A stretch of DNA of 64,000 nt from Hymenopellis radicata. Its lineage: Eukaryota; Basidiomycota; Agaricomycetes; Agaricales; Physalacriaceae. The translations under genes and the position numbers were made by a program. This document shows, in pieces, positions 23,641 to 34,385 of this stretch. Each line of letters opens with the position of its first letter. Within the stretch, counting starts at the first letter, position 1. The notes under the pieces were generated by a model. It was not told where the DNA came from and ran no database searches. It saw only the letters and a program-made list of their open reading frames with translations. The stretch spans positions 23,224 through 87,223 of the forward strand of contig JADNRX010000236.1 of assembly GCA_015501595.1 (NCBI GenBank), given 5' to 3'.

Positions 23641-26600
23641 TCAATTCGAAAAGCCCCCAGTCGCCAGTGAATCTGGCAAGGTACCCCCACATCCCCGCGT
23701 TTGTGCAGCGGTCGCGTCGGAATCAACCTGGATGAGAATCTCACCACCGCCAACCACGTCGTTCCAAGATATTGCGCAAATACTATCGCTTTGTATCCCG
23801 TTGATCGTTATGCTCTTGACGTACACGCGACTTCCGTCGGGAGGAGACGCTGCCAGAGAAGCGCTGTCAAAGTCTGTCACCGTGAATTTTGTCGTTGTCC
23901 CGAGCACATCGTTTCTCAACGAGAACGACGAGACCATGGGCGAGCCAATGAGCATCTGCGTCGTACTGATGACCGGATACAGACCGAGTATATGGAACAC
24001 CAAAAGGGCGGCCATAGCGCCTGAGTCGTCGTTTCCTGGAAGGCTGAAAATAGACCATAGAATTTTGAGCCATTTTTAGGGCGGTGGAATGCCTCACCCG
24101 TTGATGCCTGTGCCAAAATTGTCAAAGACGACTTCTCTAACGCGTAGAGCGCTGAGATCTGGACGCCCAGCATAATGATAGATCCAGGGCATAGCGAATG
24201 ACGGCTCGTTTCCTGCAAGGAAGTACCCTTTGGAAAAGTAGTGATTACTGGTAGCGTATAGCTTTCAATTAGCGCTCATAGCAAATCGGGGAAGAGGCGT
24301 ACACGCGATCAATGAAAGTCGCATTGCCTCCCATCAGGTCAATCAGAGTGGCGACTGACTGAGGAGCGTAGAAGCTATACTCCCAGGACGAAGCTGTGAG
24401 AAACCTATCAGCTGGCATACTAGGGACTAGATCAAGCGAGTTACATTCGTAGAATCCGACGTTGTTATCTGAACCACGGGCGCAGGAATGACCAACAGGA
24501 TCGACGGGAGAACAGGCATCTGGCGAACTGAATGCAAAGGTGCCATTCTGCGAGAGGCCTACGCGTCAACAATTCAGCTGACGATGAGTTGCAGACGCGA
24601 CCCACAGGGTATCTTCGTTGAGCAAAGCCTGTAAATCCATCCTGGCTCACACTCGGATCCCACATATTGACAAAATTCATAGACCGGTTCGTGTACTTCG
24701 CAATATCGGCCTCAGACTTGCTTAGCACTCTACCCGCCTGGCGCACAGCAAAGTCGCCTACGGCATACTATAGGGAACACTGTAAACGGCTGCCCTCGTC
24801 GAAGTAGTACTATTAGCGCACCTCCCACGCACGAGACGCCTCTCGCGTCGGTAATCCCGTCGATCCCGAAGGGTCTACCCAATCCGTAGGGATATACCCA
24901 AACTGGATCCATGCGGTGTTTTGGCGGCCCACTGCACTCTCGTCTGAGAATGATGGCAATCGATATCAGAAAATGAAAGCAGTACCTCGATACCAGTCAG
25001 GTGGCTGTATGCATGATGAGCGTGATGGATGGGATAGACAGAATGTTGATTTGCGCTGACCGTGTTCTCCGCTGTGTCGACAAGGGCTTGATAGAGATCG
25101 TCGGTCGACACGCCTAGATCCGAAGCGTGCGAGGCGTACTTCACCGCGAAGTCGCCTAGTATCGGCATGCCGTTGCTTCCGCCTTGGACGTAGCCACTGC
25201 AGGACGATAAGCAAATGAAATCGATACTATGGTGGTCATTTACGCTTTGGTGTTCGCACGGCATTCTGGGATATAGCCTGTGATACCTTCATTTCAGAAA
25301 GCACAACGATGGTAGTTGGACGGTCGAACCGGTATTTCGCCATCCATCAATGTAAGAATTGATAATATCAGCCCATTCACGTGGGTTAACGAGAGACTGG
25401 AGAGGATGAACAGTGCGGAACGTGTCCCAGGAACTGAAAATTACGGTTAAAATTGAAGGTAGTATCTCGGCCGGGTAACTTGCCAGAAAAGCGCATCGTA
25501 GAAAGGTTCATCTGTCTGCCAATACGGATTTTCATCAGTCAAGTTTGCTGGGACAAGAGAAGCGCGATAGAGCTAATGACATCCAATCAGTAAATGCACA
25601 GATGAAGGATAGAAGCCTACTGAAGAATAGAGAAGTTCTACAACTGTCGCATCCTCGACAGCAGTGTCAACCTGAACGCGTGATAGCACGTCCTCCCACT
25701 TGTCAACTGACGCTTGCTGTACTGAATCCCAGTCCCATGAGGGCACCTCGGCCTCTGCATTAGCACATGCTTGATCAGCACTGATCATGGAGATCCCGAA
25801 ACGGGCAGTTACAGTCGACGAGTTGAACGAAAGTAGAGCGCCAGCTTGAGTGCCAGAGTAGACACTCGTCTTGTAAGGAAAGGTAACAGACGTGGATCCC
25901 GGCGAGACTGTGACAGCACTCGCGTTAGTCGCTGCCGACTGATACGTGCCGGTCTGTGTCAAGGGCTGAGTAACGAAATCCGACGCGAAGTCATAGCAAG
26001 CGTGTGCCGTATAGTTATCGGGTCCGTAGCTCTAGAAATCAGATTCATCGATGCATGCTTTACATTGGCAGGAGTTAGAGCGGACCTGGAAATAGATGCC
26101 ATCCAACATCACACGACCGCCAGACAAAGTCAGACTTCCACCTGAGAACGAGCGTTGAAGGTCATTCGCGAGGTCGACGACAACATGGTTCGTGCTGCTT
26201 CCTGATGGATAAGTGAATTTGATCAAGCCCGCCCTCCTAGTTGAGGTGGCCTCCAGTTTTATGCCGTTCACGAACGTGGATGTGAAATACCCTGGACTCG
26301 CGTCTTAAAGAAGGATAATAAGCATAGCGCTCATCATGGACAAGGGTACGGAAACAGACTATCGGTATTTGCGGCTCTCAGAGCTGCTCTCGCAGATATG
26401 CTGACCGGGCAGGATGTAAACGAGCAGCCTGTCAAGGGAAACAGAGGGAAGATTCCGTATCCGCCTGCAGTGTTTCCTCCAGTGCCTTCGTCATGCATGA
26501 GCGAAATTCCAGTGATGCTCGAGTTGTCATGGATGTATCCAGCCTGTCGCGGCGTGGTGCTGACATCGATACCAACCTTTGCCATCGCGTGCGGAACCGC

Positions 26601-26833
26601 AGAACCTGATCTTCGACTTGAGTGGCATTCCTTGAAACAATCACGGAAAACACACCAGGAAATACATTTCCGCCACTTCCACCATTGGCTGCCGTAGCGG
26701 TTCCGATAAAGAGATTGACAAGAGACGTCAGATCTTCCGATGCCGCCCAGGAGGTTGGAAATTCAAACACAAGCAGAGGTAAGATCGCCAGAGAAAGAGT
26801 TCGCGTCGACAGCATGGAAAACATGGCCGTCAA
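23641..26833 (-). CDS. Secreted GH92 alpha-mannosidase
   Basis: A calcium-dependent exo-alpha-mannosidase (typically alpha-1,2) that trims mannose from N-glycans or fungal mannans. From 26833 a signal peptide (LSLAILPLLVFEFPTSWA) leads to the GH92 N-terminal block LVNLFIGTATAANGGSGGNV. Next come GISLMHDEGTGGNTAGGYG, YPSGSSTNHVVVDLANDLQ, the alpha/alpha barrel with SWDTFRTVHP, GGSNGMPILGDFAVKYA, WEYAVGDFAVRQAGRV, the acid region YESSSWEYSFYAP and the conserved base region GNDDSGAMAALLVFHILGLY near 23990. The C-terminal beta domain ends GFSN at 23641. Roughly 800 residues in many exons, consistent with the family, and no break was seen. Secretion suggests action on glycoproteins in the medium. 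It lies beside GH12 and GH105 genes. Confidence 0.94.
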
Positions 26834-27252
26834 CGAGTTAAACAGAGAGTCTGATCACTCAGAATCATATTAATATCGTGACTGGAAACGATTACACGAG
26901 GATAGGGACGGCCAGGGCTTGCACGTTCAACTTTCCGAAAGGTGATCAGAAGGTGATGAAGTTCAAATGTCGGTTTACGACACACGTGCACGCCCTAGCA
27001 CTTGCATTGTTGATCTTTCGTAAGTCAAATTAGTACATATACAGTGAGAAGAGTGCGATTCCTGACCTATAATACGCATGTTCGTAAAATGTTGATTCCC
27101 CGGATGATGGGGCAAAAATGGAATCAACGTCAGTGTTTGGCGTCAGGCTGAAAATCAAATAAGAGGGTACGCCACACATCGACCGTTGCACTAAAGATAG
27201 AACGAGATCGGAAAGACGCGTCATAAAGGTGTCATAGCGCCCCGCTACTCAC
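26834..27252. other. Intergenic promoter region between GH92 and the CsbD-like gene
   Basis: This is the shared upstream region of two divergent genes. Only chance frames are present. Confidence 0.5.
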
Positions 27253-27260
27253 TATAAAAG
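27253..27260 (+). promoter_or_regulatory. TATA box of the CsbD-like gene
   Basis: TATAAAAG lies 47 bp upstream of the ATG at 27307. Confidence 0.6.
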
Positions 27261-27306
27261 AAGGAATGAGCGACGATCCATAAATCCAACCCACCCATCG
27301 TACCAC

Positions 27307-27802
27307 ATGTCGACAACCGAACAATTTGCTCCTACCGCTGCCGCCGTTCGCCCGCCTGATATGACTGAGCCCAGTGACCAGCCAAACGAATCTGGTAGGG
27401 CACAAGTTGGAGACCTGTCCTCAGAATATCCTGAGCAGCGACATGCTGGCGCTATCGGGTATGGACCCAACTACCACGCCGGTCCAGTATGTCCTTTGTC
27501 CTCTTCCACCACATAAGATTTACACGCGAATTGGCAGACCATGACAGACAACATCGTAGGGATGAAGGAAGTCGTCAAAGGCAAAGTAACGAAGAATCCA
27601 GATTTGATTCAGCACGGCCAGGAAAGAAAGACCGGCGTTTTGCAACAGAAGGAGAGGGAATCCGACGTAAGCTAAACAGCGAATGTGGCGCTTCCTATCC
27701 TGATGGTTTCGACAGATGCAGTCAAACCCGTTTGAGCACGCGGACGATGGCGACTCGCAACATGAAGGAGCAGGCAGCCACAGTAGCGCCAGAGGACACT
27801 GA
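27307..27802 (+). CDS. Small hydrophilic CsbD-like stress protein
   Basis: A small (about 130 residue), highly hydrophilic, Gln/Glu/Lys-rich protein of the kind that is stress- or stationary-phase-induced in fungi. The biochemical role is unknown. Exon 1 runs from ATG 27307 to YGPNYHAGP. An intron (GTATGT..CAG) leads to an exon with the CsbD-like core TMTDNIVGMKEVVKGKVTKN followed by PDLIQHGQERKTGVLQQKE. A second intron leads to a His/Ser/Gly tail ending SARGH at 27802. Splice junctions keep the frame. No signal peptide or membrane segment, so it is probably cytosolic. A strong TATA box close to the ATG suits an inducible gene. The family call rests on the GMKEVVKGKV core only. Confidence 0.7.
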
Positions 27803-28373
27803 TGCCGCCAGCCAGCAGCGCACCTAGGCCACTGAAGCAACACTGACTGTCGTGTTGAAGAAAGCTTTTGACAATGTAATACCACTTCCACCGCACGCGC
27901 CGCGCTGCTTGAAAACACGTCCATGTACACTCAGTCAGACTCCAGAGATAACAAAAGACGATGGTAACCAAAGCATGAGGGAAGGTTCGGAAGGACCGTG
28001 AGAATGATCAGCCGCGTGTCTTGTCGTCACCTGGTCGTCACGAGGACTATCTCTACCTTGTCCAAGGACTGATATCATCCATGGCACTGAATTGAGGTTA
28101 AGCACTCGCCACACGTATAGATCCACATGCTACAGCGCGTTCAACCATGCATTCGGCCCTATTCAACCTCGAAATCCTCGGAAACAAGTGGGGGAAGTGC
28201 CGTCATCACGCGAGTCTATTTAGGCCTATTTTCAAGGTAAAATGATCACATTGACGACGAGAGCAGGTACCCGCAGCGGTCCGTGCAGTCATGGTCGTCT
28301 ACTGGAAGTATTACTGAAACGCACAATTTTCCGACGATTCAACATCGGAGTAAATGGAACTTTCTTTGAGGGT
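27803..28373. other. Intergenic region upstream of the GH12 gene
   Basis: No gene is supported. The minus-strand frames here are antisense to the CsbD-like gene. Confidence 0.5.
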
Positions 28374-28380
28374 ATAAATG
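28374..28380 (+). promoter_or_regulatory. TATA box of the GH12 gene
   Basis: TATAAAT lies about 125 bp upstream of the GH12 ATG. Confidence 0.5.
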
Positions 28381-28504
28381 CACCCCAGAACAATCGCCAT
28401 GGACTCGAACGCCCAAGGATTACGAACGCGTTGAACTCAAACGGCACCCGAAAGGCTCATATATTGCGTCGCGACACCAACCGAACGTCTTAACCTTCCT
28501 CACC

Positions 28505-29555
28505 ATGCGTTCTTTCTTGTCTATCGTTTCTGCCGCTCTCTTGATTCCATTCATTTCTGCGGCTCCTTCTGCTGAACTCGAAAAGCGTCAAGACACAAGT
28601 ACCTACTGCGGTAAGTTCTTGCTGACTTCTTGCCTCTTTGCTTTGCTGACCGTCGCTTCCACAGGACAATGGGACAGTGTCAATCTTGACGACTACATTT
28701 TGTACCTCGACCAGTGGGGCAAAGACAATGCCAACTCTGGCCAGGCTTGCGCTTCCATCACATCTGTCAGCGGAAGCAGTGTTGCGTGGACTACGACTTG
28801 GACCTGGAGCGGAGGCTCAGGCGTAAAAAGCTACACGAACGTCAACGCCAAGAAGAATCTCAACAAGCAACTCAGTGCCATCTCCAGCATCAAGGTATGA
28901 TTAATTCGTTGTATACATATCGGGTGGCGTATTGAGGTGATATCTGTAGTCCACCTGGTCGTGGTCCCAGTCCACCTCTGGCAGTGTTGTATCCAACGTT
29001 GCTTACGATCTCTTCACGTCCTCCTCCTCTGGTGGCTCTAACCAATACGAAATCATGGTCTGGCTCGACAACCAGAACGCCGGTCCTATTTCCTACACGT
29101 ATGGCTCTGATGGGAACCCCACGCCTATCGCTAGCAATCTTTCCATTGCTGGAAAGACCTGGTACGTTGAACGCATCTCATACTATATCGACCTTTTCAA
29201 CTAAGCAACTGTTCTCAGGAACCTGTACTACGGTTCCAACGGCTCCAACCTTGTCTACTCCTTCCTGACCTCTGACAAGAGCTCTGTCACGAACTTCAAT
29301 GGCGATTTGTTCGCTTTCTTCAAGGTGGGTTGCTCTATGCTATATTACTCTTAACTCATTCTCGAATCAATAGTACCTTACCACGAGCCAAGGCCTCAGC
29401 ACCTCACAATATCTCACCACAGCTCAAGGCGGAACTGAGGCCACTTCAGGATCGGCTACGCTCAAGTCGTCAGTATACTCATCTTGGCCTTGTTCCGATA
29501 TCTGACTGATGTGGTCACCTTTTCTAGTTCTGCATTTAGCATTGTCATCAGCTAA
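28505..29555 (+). CDS. Secreted GH12 endoglucanase / xyloglucanase
   Basis: An extracellular endo-beta-1,4-glucanase of glycoside hydrolase family 12, acting on beta-glucan or xyloglucan. The ATG at 28505 opens a clear signal peptide ([19 protein letters not shown]) followed by a Kex2-like processing site ELEKRQ, leaving a mature start near DTSTYCGQWDSV. The jelly-roll fold is recognisable by [19 protein letters not shown] and [20 protein letters not shown]. The nucleophile Glu is in the [14 protein letters not shown] segment, and the acid/base Glu is in [16 protein letters not shown] near 29430. Four short introns interrupt the gene and the TAA is at 29553-29555. Length (about 245 residues) is usual for the family. 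No carbohydrate-binding module or linker. It is followed in the same direction by a GH105 gene, 360 bp away. Confidence 0.95.
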
Positions 29556-29870
29556 GCGTTTTCTCGACGTGTAGTTAGTAAACAATGCCTGTTCATGCAT
29601 CGTAGCAGTGTGAAGCATCCGAATATTCATTTTGTACTTGGATCCAAGTTTCCGCTATGCCCACGTGGGGTGCGACGCGGGCCGTTCGCTTGACCTCTTA
29701 CCACCATTTCTCTCAGTCATAATTTGCTCATAATGCATAATGCATAATGTCGCGTCCTCCGGGCCCCAGTTCACATGCTCGTGGTTCCTCTGACGGCCCG
29801 TTATTGACGAGAAGCTCATCACAGGCTTTCTATGACCCGACTTTCTTCCAGTTCTCAGTCAGAAGCCCCA

Positions 29871-29878
29871 TATAAATA
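29871..29878 (+). promoter_or_regulatory. TATA box of the GH105 gene
   Basis: TATAAATA lies 45 bp upstream of the GH105 ATG. Confidence 0.6.
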
Positions 29879-29915
29879 CTGGTGAACGTGCCAAAGTATC
29901 AGCGGGACTTGAGTC

Positions 29916-31448
29916 ATGCTCCTCTCTGTTATCTCTACGCTGTCGGCGCTCCTTCTTGGCGCACAGGCGCGCCCTCAGTCATATGCCGTGTGGGCTGCGG
30001 ATTCAGCCATCGCGCGAGGTCAGGGCAACGGACTGACGTCGGGTGGGGCCACGACGGTGAGCTACGAGCATGGAGAGTTTCAGTGGGGATTGCGCTTGTT
30101 ATATGACATTACTGGGAACCAGTCTTATTATGACTACATCTTGGCTGGAGCGAACAGAATCGTGGATTCAAGCGGAACGATCATCGGAGCCGATTATTCG
30201 TATGTTCAATCCACTTTGATCCCCTTTTTTGGCTGTTGTTCATGGAAAGCGACAGCTTGAGCGCTTATTCGCAAGACCCAGTCAGGTGTGTGTCCCTTCG
30301 CTCTTGGATTGTTTAAAGCTTGGAATTGACGCGTCATTAGAACGGGCCCTACGTTCGCGTACCTGTGCGTGCGTAGTGTATTGATTGTGGCTCTTCCTTG
30401 AATCTGGCGTAGATACGAGAAGACTGGTGCCGCAAAATGGAAAACGGCTATGGATACGTTTCACACGCAGCTAATGGGTCAGCCCAGGACCGCCGAAGGA
30501 CAGTTCTGGCACAAGCTTAGGTATTTCAACCAAGGTACAGTGGACTGTAATCATCCATTTCTTCCTCCGTTTACATCCCGTAGGTTGGCTCGATGGGATC
30601 TACATGGGAGAGATTTTCTACGCGACCTACACCAACAAGTTCCAACCGACTAACCAGACTGCTTATGGTACGCTTCGAGCTCAAACATGGTCTGTCTAAC
30701 TTGACTGGACAGCCGATATCGAGCACCAATTCGAGCTGATGTTTTCGAACACACTTCAGGAAGAAGGAGCAGCCAACTACACCGGTCTTCTATACCACGG
30801 CTACGACTACTCGCACACCGCCGTATGGGCTTCGGCCGACCGCGGCCATTCCCCAGAAATCTGGGACCGCGCCATGGGCTGGTACATGATGGCGCTCGTC
30901 GACATCATCGAGCTCTGGCCTGGGGACACGAGCGTCTTCCTAGGACTGCTCCGAACGCTCGCGCCGCGCGTCATCGGCGCTGCTGATCCCGAGTCGGGCG
31001 TCTGGTGGCTGGTCATGACACAGCCCGGACGGAAGGGCAATTATTTCGAGAGCAGCGGCGCCGTGATGTTCGTGTACTCCATCCTCAAGGGCGTGAGGCT
31101 CGGCTTCCTCGACGACAGCGACGGCAGTCTCGTTAAAGGCGCGACCAAAGCGTACAAGTACATTGTCGATAATTGGGTGGTCGAGAATTCCGATGGCACG
31201 ATGAATTGGCTCAACACTGTTTCGGTTCGTCGTAGTGTTGTACTCTTTCACAGCATTGCATTGACATCATATGGATAGGTGGGAAGTTTAAGTGGTAACG
31301 GCACCTTTGAGGTAGGATTCACCTTGTTCACCTAATCGCCACCGTTTTCATGTTTTGTTAGTATTACATCAGCGTGGACACGGCGCTCAACGACCTGAAG
31401 GGCTTGGCGGCTTTCTTGTTGGCAAGCATAGAATACGAAAAACTGTAG
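29916..31448 (+). CDS. Secreted GH105 unsaturated rhamnogalacturonyl hydrolase
   Basis: The enzyme removes unsaturated galacturonic acid from oligosaccharides released by pectate or rhamnogalacturonan lyases. The ATG at 29916 opens a signal peptide (MLLSVISTLSALLLGAQARP). The (alpha/alpha)6 barrel motifs follow: VSYEHGEFQWGLRLLYDITG, DPVRTGPTFAYLYEKTG, FWHKLRYFNQGWLDGIYMGE with the catalytic Asp region (WLDG, across an intron near 30590), then GYDYSHTAVWASADRGHSPE and IWDRAMGWYMMALVDIIELW. These end in a segment with WWLVMTQPGRKGNYFESSGA. The final exons give DTALNDLKGLAAFLLASIEY and end EKL at 31448. About 390 residues. The long exon at 30739-31230 is markedly GC-rich compared with its neighbours. 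No break was seen. Confidence 0.93.
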
Positions 31449-31814
31449 GGGTATACTTGCAAACCAGAATGAGAAGATTGTTGTAATCCTCAAACATCGA
31501 TGAAGCAAAGACTCAATTCTAGATGATTTGCTCCCATTGTCCAACATACATATGGTGCTACTGTCCTGCCAACAGTGTAGACTGTACGAAATCACCATAA
31601 TCCAGCTGCCACTCCACCCTCCTTCACCACTGCACCAAATACAACCAAAGGGATATGACAAAGGAAGAACAAGATTAAAGATAAAAGTAACAAGGACTAA
31701 GCGAGTGTGTGAAGTGTGTTAGAGGGTATCTTGGTGGATGGAAGTGCAACCGATAGCGAATAAAAGAAAATAATAGGATCGTCAAAAAGTCATGAATATC
31801 ATAGAACTTTGGTA

Positions 31815-33144
31815 TTATAGTCGGTGCCCTGGCACCGCCCAGAACAGGAGCGTCAACGCGACGACAAAGCTTGTTATCAGAAACGAGACCCAGACGGCAC
31901 GTCCAAGCAGGAGCTTCTTGACATAAGGCTCCCGTATCTGCAGTGTGCGGAAGGGCGTCGTCTCGGACATGCCCATAAATACCATCAACGGGTCAAGCTC
32001 ATACTGATGGGCTATAAGGAAATAGATAGCAAAGGAGAAGGGGAGGAATAGCTGGAAAGTAGTTAGCAACAGGATGAGCGGATAAAGAACTGCAGCTTAC
32101 CCAAAACCGTTTGGATTTCGGTGTAACGTCTAAAAAGACAAGAGAAAAGGCCGTGGCGAGACCTATCCACAAAATTAAAAGTCCCGCAATGAGTCGAACG
32201 AGGGCTGAAACTGGGGTCAAGTTTCCGAAAGCCTTTGCTCGCAGGAAGCGAGGAAAAGCGTCTTGCTCCATGGCACGGAAACAGTACTCTTTCTGAGCGT
32301 GAAAAATGTCGGGTATTTGCGCCATGAGGCTTTGCTCATTCTGGGATCTAGGCTCTTGGGCTGAGCTCAAGGGGAAAGAGTGGATACGTAACGAGGGAGG
32401 AAGATAGATCTCGTGATTCTCTGGCGAGTTGACAGTGTTGCCTGCTGGCGAGAGGTAACGGAAATATATGCGCTCTGCGGAAGCGATGAGGTCCTGGCGT
32501 GTAATGGCAGCAGAACGGGGGATGACGGTTGGCGCACGAGAGGCGCGTTTCAGGTTGAAGAGGGTTGGCGTGCGGCCAGAGAGGGAGAAGGGGGTAGTAG
32601 AACGGGCGTAGGGGTCGTTGGGCGATGTGGAATTGACGCGCGTATGGTCCGAGAAGACGGGAGTCGGCCGGCCTGGCGATGTTGAACCTGCTGCCGCCTT
32701 CTCATCACCAGCAGCTGCCAAATTGCGCTTGTCCTGCTCGCTAAGGAGTTCGCCCGTGCTGGCTGTACTGCGCTTGGCATCGGGGTTGATACCCACCACG
32801 GTGCCGTAAATGGACCCTCGCCTGCGCGCATAATCCCAATATTGCGGCCAGTCGTCCTTGATCGTCCTGCCCGACTTGCGCACATCCTTGAAATAGGCAC
32901 GACAAAGATTTTCGTGCTGTTGGACATCGAGCCAGAAGTCTAGCATGTCCTCGGATCCCTCGCGCTGGAGAAATAGGCTGTAGAATATGATTAAACGAGC
33001 GCATCATGACAGACGAAAAAGGACCGACTAGAACATGAACAGATCCACTGGAGGACGTGTACGCCGGGAGAGGACCTCTGTGAACGACGGCAGCCTGTTC
33101 TTGCGGCTGTTAGCCCAGTCATCTTGCTGGCGCTGGTCGTCCAT
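31815..33144 (-). CDS. RAX1: RAX1-like RGS-domain membrane protein
   Basis: Homologue of yeast Rax1, an RGS-like membrane protein that marks division sites and guides bud-site or polarity choice. The probable start at 33144 reads MDDQRQQDDWANSRKNRLPS, then FTEVLSRRTRPPVDLFMF, an intron, and the RGS-like segment MLDFWLDVQQHENLCRAYFK. A long basic, Ser/Thr/Pro-rich insert follows (about 32430-32830), then QDLIASAERIYFRYLSP and a second RGS half (DIFHAQKEYCFRAMEQDAFP). The C-terminus holds three membrane segments (LIAGLLILWIGLATAFSLVF; LPFSFAIYFLIAHQYEL; WVSFLITSFVVALTLLFW). An alternative Met at 33267 lies in a less likely leader. It is head to head with the NDUFA2 gene, with about 140 bp between starts. 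Confidence 0.85.
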
Positions 33145-33285
33145 CAACCGCAACAAGCTAAGGGAAGGAGCGTGTGTAAAATGAGAGTCGTCAACAGAAT
33201 CAAACCACGCTGGTAACCCGGGTGCGGCAATCACCGTGACCCCCCGCTGACATAAGACCACCTCCACCTCTGTCCAGTGGCCACC

Positions 33286-33666
33286 ATGTCGTTCACCAAG
33301 GCGTTTTCGCCCGCCCTGCGCGAAATACGAATTCTATGTTGCCAGACTGCACCTGCATCCGCTGGTACAAGGTAACGGCCATCTGTCTTCCTGCTGGACC
33401 ACTTTCACAACAATCAACCAGGCAATTTATCGTGTCCAAGTACCCCGTCATTAAACAGCACAATCCCGACTTGCCGGTGATGATAAGAGAGGCAAGCGGA
33501 ACTCCGGCGCGCGTGTTTGCGAGATTTGGTACGTTGTTAGTCGTCTCTACGGTTGTGCTGTTCTGATTGTCGCGGAACAGAGCGGGGACGGGAGGCGCAC
33601 GTCGAACTAGACAACCTTTCTGCGTCTGATGTAGAAGCCAAAGTGGCTCAGTTACTGGGCTCATAA
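33286..33666 (+). CDS. NDUFA2: NADH:ubiquinone oxidoreductase (complex I) subunit NDUFA2/B8
   Basis: Small accessory subunit of mitochondrial complex I with the thioredoxin-like L51/S25/CI-B8 fold. Three exons join cleanly. ATG 33286 gives MSFTKAFSPALREIRILCCQ then TAPASAGT. The first intron (about 33372-33420) splits the Arg codon before QFIVSKYPVIKQHNPDLPVM. The second intron (about 33530-33581) joins ASGTPARVFARFE to RGREAHVELDNLSASDVEAK, and the protein ends AQLLGS. About 92 residues, the usual size. The motif HNPDLP followed by IREASGTPARVFARFE is diagnostic for B8. The gene is easy to miss because no exon exceeds about 115 bp. It shares a very short promoter with the divergent RAX1-like gene. 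Confidence 0.94.
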
Positions 33667-34385
33667 CAAAGATGAACACTTGACCCATCGTGACTATTCG
33701 TATCGAATCCACGTCCGACGGTCGAGGCAGACCTATATCCCATTCCGCCAAGATCCCAGTATTATATATGCCAAGGAGAGCGCTTTGTGTTCATGCTGTC
33801 GTCCATGCACACATTCTCCGTCATCCCTTTTACCCGAACTTGTGATGGCTCGCGCTTCCGTGATCTACAATCCGTTTTTTAATCTGCTATCTCAGTGCTA
33901 CCGTTCGTGTATGTTCACCTTTTTCCGTGTGGCGCGCGCTGCTGCTCGTTCTCTTCCTTACCAGCCAACTGCTATCCAGCAAGGCTCGCGAGATCAAGTT
34001 CCATCCGTGTATTCCCACCGAGCGTTAGTGTATGGGAAGCCTAACTCTTGGCGCTACTTGCCCAGAGAAGTCATGTCGATAAGTTGTGCGAGATAGGACT
34101 CCTTGTACCAGCATCTTCACGCTAACTTCATTCCCTTTTGGACTTTATCTTGTTCTGTTGATGACAGCTAGCTGTTTGCGGACGTCTAGTAAGTTATACC
34201 GAGGCACCACACGTACATTCTTTATCGTTTTTTATACAGGTGTTATTCGACACTTGCTTGACCTGCACCCACTTCCACATGTGTCCTGTTCCTGGTCTAT
34301 CAAACGGGCATCTCACGTCCGTCTATAAGAGACGTCGTGTGAGACCAATGGTGCTTTCAGGTTTGCACCCACACCTCTCGAGACG
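33667..34385. other. Intergenic region / 5' flank of PTR2
   Basis: A pyrimidine-rich stretch with several short upstream ATG frames before the transporter start. It probably holds its promoter and leader; no separate gene is supported. Confidence 0.45.

Noticed and set aside
33293..33751. 152-codon minus-strand frame
   Set aside because: It lies antisense to the three NDUFA2 exons and their introns, which reconstruct an exact B8 subunit.
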